From: Desulfobacter vibrioformis DSM 8776
GTDB lineage: Bacteria; Desulfobacterota; Desulfobacteria; Desulfobacterales; Desulfobacteraceae
Reading direction: 5' to 3'
NCBI RefSeq assembly: GCF_000745975.1
Contig: NZ_JQKJ01000013.1
Span: forward strand, 1 to 64,000
Length of the DNA stretch: 64,000 nt
A program made the position numbers and the translations under genes. A model generated the notes under the pieces. It was not told the origin of the DNA. It worked only from the letters and a program-made list of their open reading frames with translations, and searched no databases. Numbering within the stretch: the first letter of the stretch is position 1; the number at the start of each line of letters is the position of its first letter. Positions 63,856-64,000 of the stretch are shown here, one piece after another.

Positions 63856-64000
63856 TTATATAAATCCTTTGTTCTGATAAAAGTCTCAACATATTCAGGT
63901 ACAAGTCCTGAAATGGATTTACCGGATTTAATCCGGTTCCGAATCTGTGTTGATGAAATATCAATTCTTGGAACATTGCAGATGCGGATGGCAAAAAGCC
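63852..64000 (-). CDS. nadD: 3' end of nicotinate-nucleotide adenylyltransferase
   Basis: Forty-eight C-terminal residues are visible, in the frame ending TGA at 63852, which overlaps the rsfS ATG. The segment has [19 protein letters not shown] followed by [13 protein letters not shown], the conserved NadD ending, including the ISST phosphate-binding turn. The gene continues beyond the window. nadD next to rsfS is a common arrangement. Confidence 0.85.
   Translation of the reverse strand, partial: LFAIRICNVPRIDISSTQIRNRIKSGKSISGLVPEYVETFIRTKDLYK

Noticed and set aside
63806-63994. 62-codon minus-strand ORF at the window end
   Set aside because: The neighbouring frame gives the conserved NadD C terminus, so this frame is spurious.

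Overview
The window looks like chromosome of a sulfate-reducing deltaproteobacterium of the Desulfobacteraceae type (Desulfobacter/Desulfobacula-like). This is inferred from gene content and protein style, not from any database search. Pointers are a transcarboxylase-type acyl-CoA carboxylase locus (propionate/methylmalonyl-CoA metabolism), a giant FAD/Fe-S oxidoreductase fusion, a DsrE-like protein, DUF5320 and DUF6125-like proteins, a rhodanese-rubrerythrin fusion and a FeoAB locus with DUF4198 partners. No rRNA, complete tRNA, CRISPR array or intact transposase is visible.

Layout. 1-613: decayed, frame-broken minus-strand coding remnants ending at a 3' fragment of a tRNA-Leu gene, which is followed by a strong terminator; this looks like the right end of an integrated element. 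614-1404: no convincing gene. 1405-14528: thirteen co-directional chemosensory genes (hybrid kinase, CheW, methyl-accepting receptor, CheA, CheD, HDOD protein, CheY, CheX, CheB, receiver, ATPase-less kinase, receiver, CheR). A diguanylate cyclase faces the cluster. No flagellar gene is present, so the output may not be swimming.

16.2-31.4 kb holds housekeeping and stress genes: DsrE-like protein, phytase-like lipoprotein, YchJ, phosphate acetyltransferase, SelO, rhodanese-rubrerythrin with a cyclic-nucleotide-binding protein, RsmE with the 1197-residue FAD/Fe-S enzyme, release factor 3 and a Crp/Fnr regulator. 31.4-36.9 kb holds an HD hydrolase and a MacAB/TolC-type efflux operon. 37.1-46.5 kb is a minus-strand metal-transport region: NicO transporter, FeoA, FeoB, a small secreted protein, two DUF4198 proteins, an ABC exporter with a DUF4857-like partner and a FeoB-associated Cys-rich protein. 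I consider this the best candidate for a multi-gene system not yet described as a unit.

46.8-54.7 kb: a protein made of about eighteen 34-residue helical repeats, a predicted lipoprotein deaminase, a double-Cache/PAS/GGDEF/EAL protein, a Tat-exported metallophosphoesterase and a DUF5320 gene with a near-ideal promoter bracketed by two matching operator-like sites. 55.0-59.8 kb: DUF6125-like protein and a transcarboxylase locus (carboxyltransferase beta, small subunit, biotinylated carboxyltransferase alpha) with no membrane Na+-pump subunit in view. 59.9-64.0 kb: zinc-ribbon protein, Fic-fold protein with a substituted catalytic His, an orphan HsdR-N domain lacking its catalytic Glu and Lys, gpmI, rsfS and the 3' end of nadD.

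Recurring theme: cyclic-di-GMP and chemosensory signalling. There is a diguanylate cyclase, a likely phosphodiesterase, and a CheA that carries two 24-residue MshEN-like motifs between its phosphotransfer and dimerisation domains.
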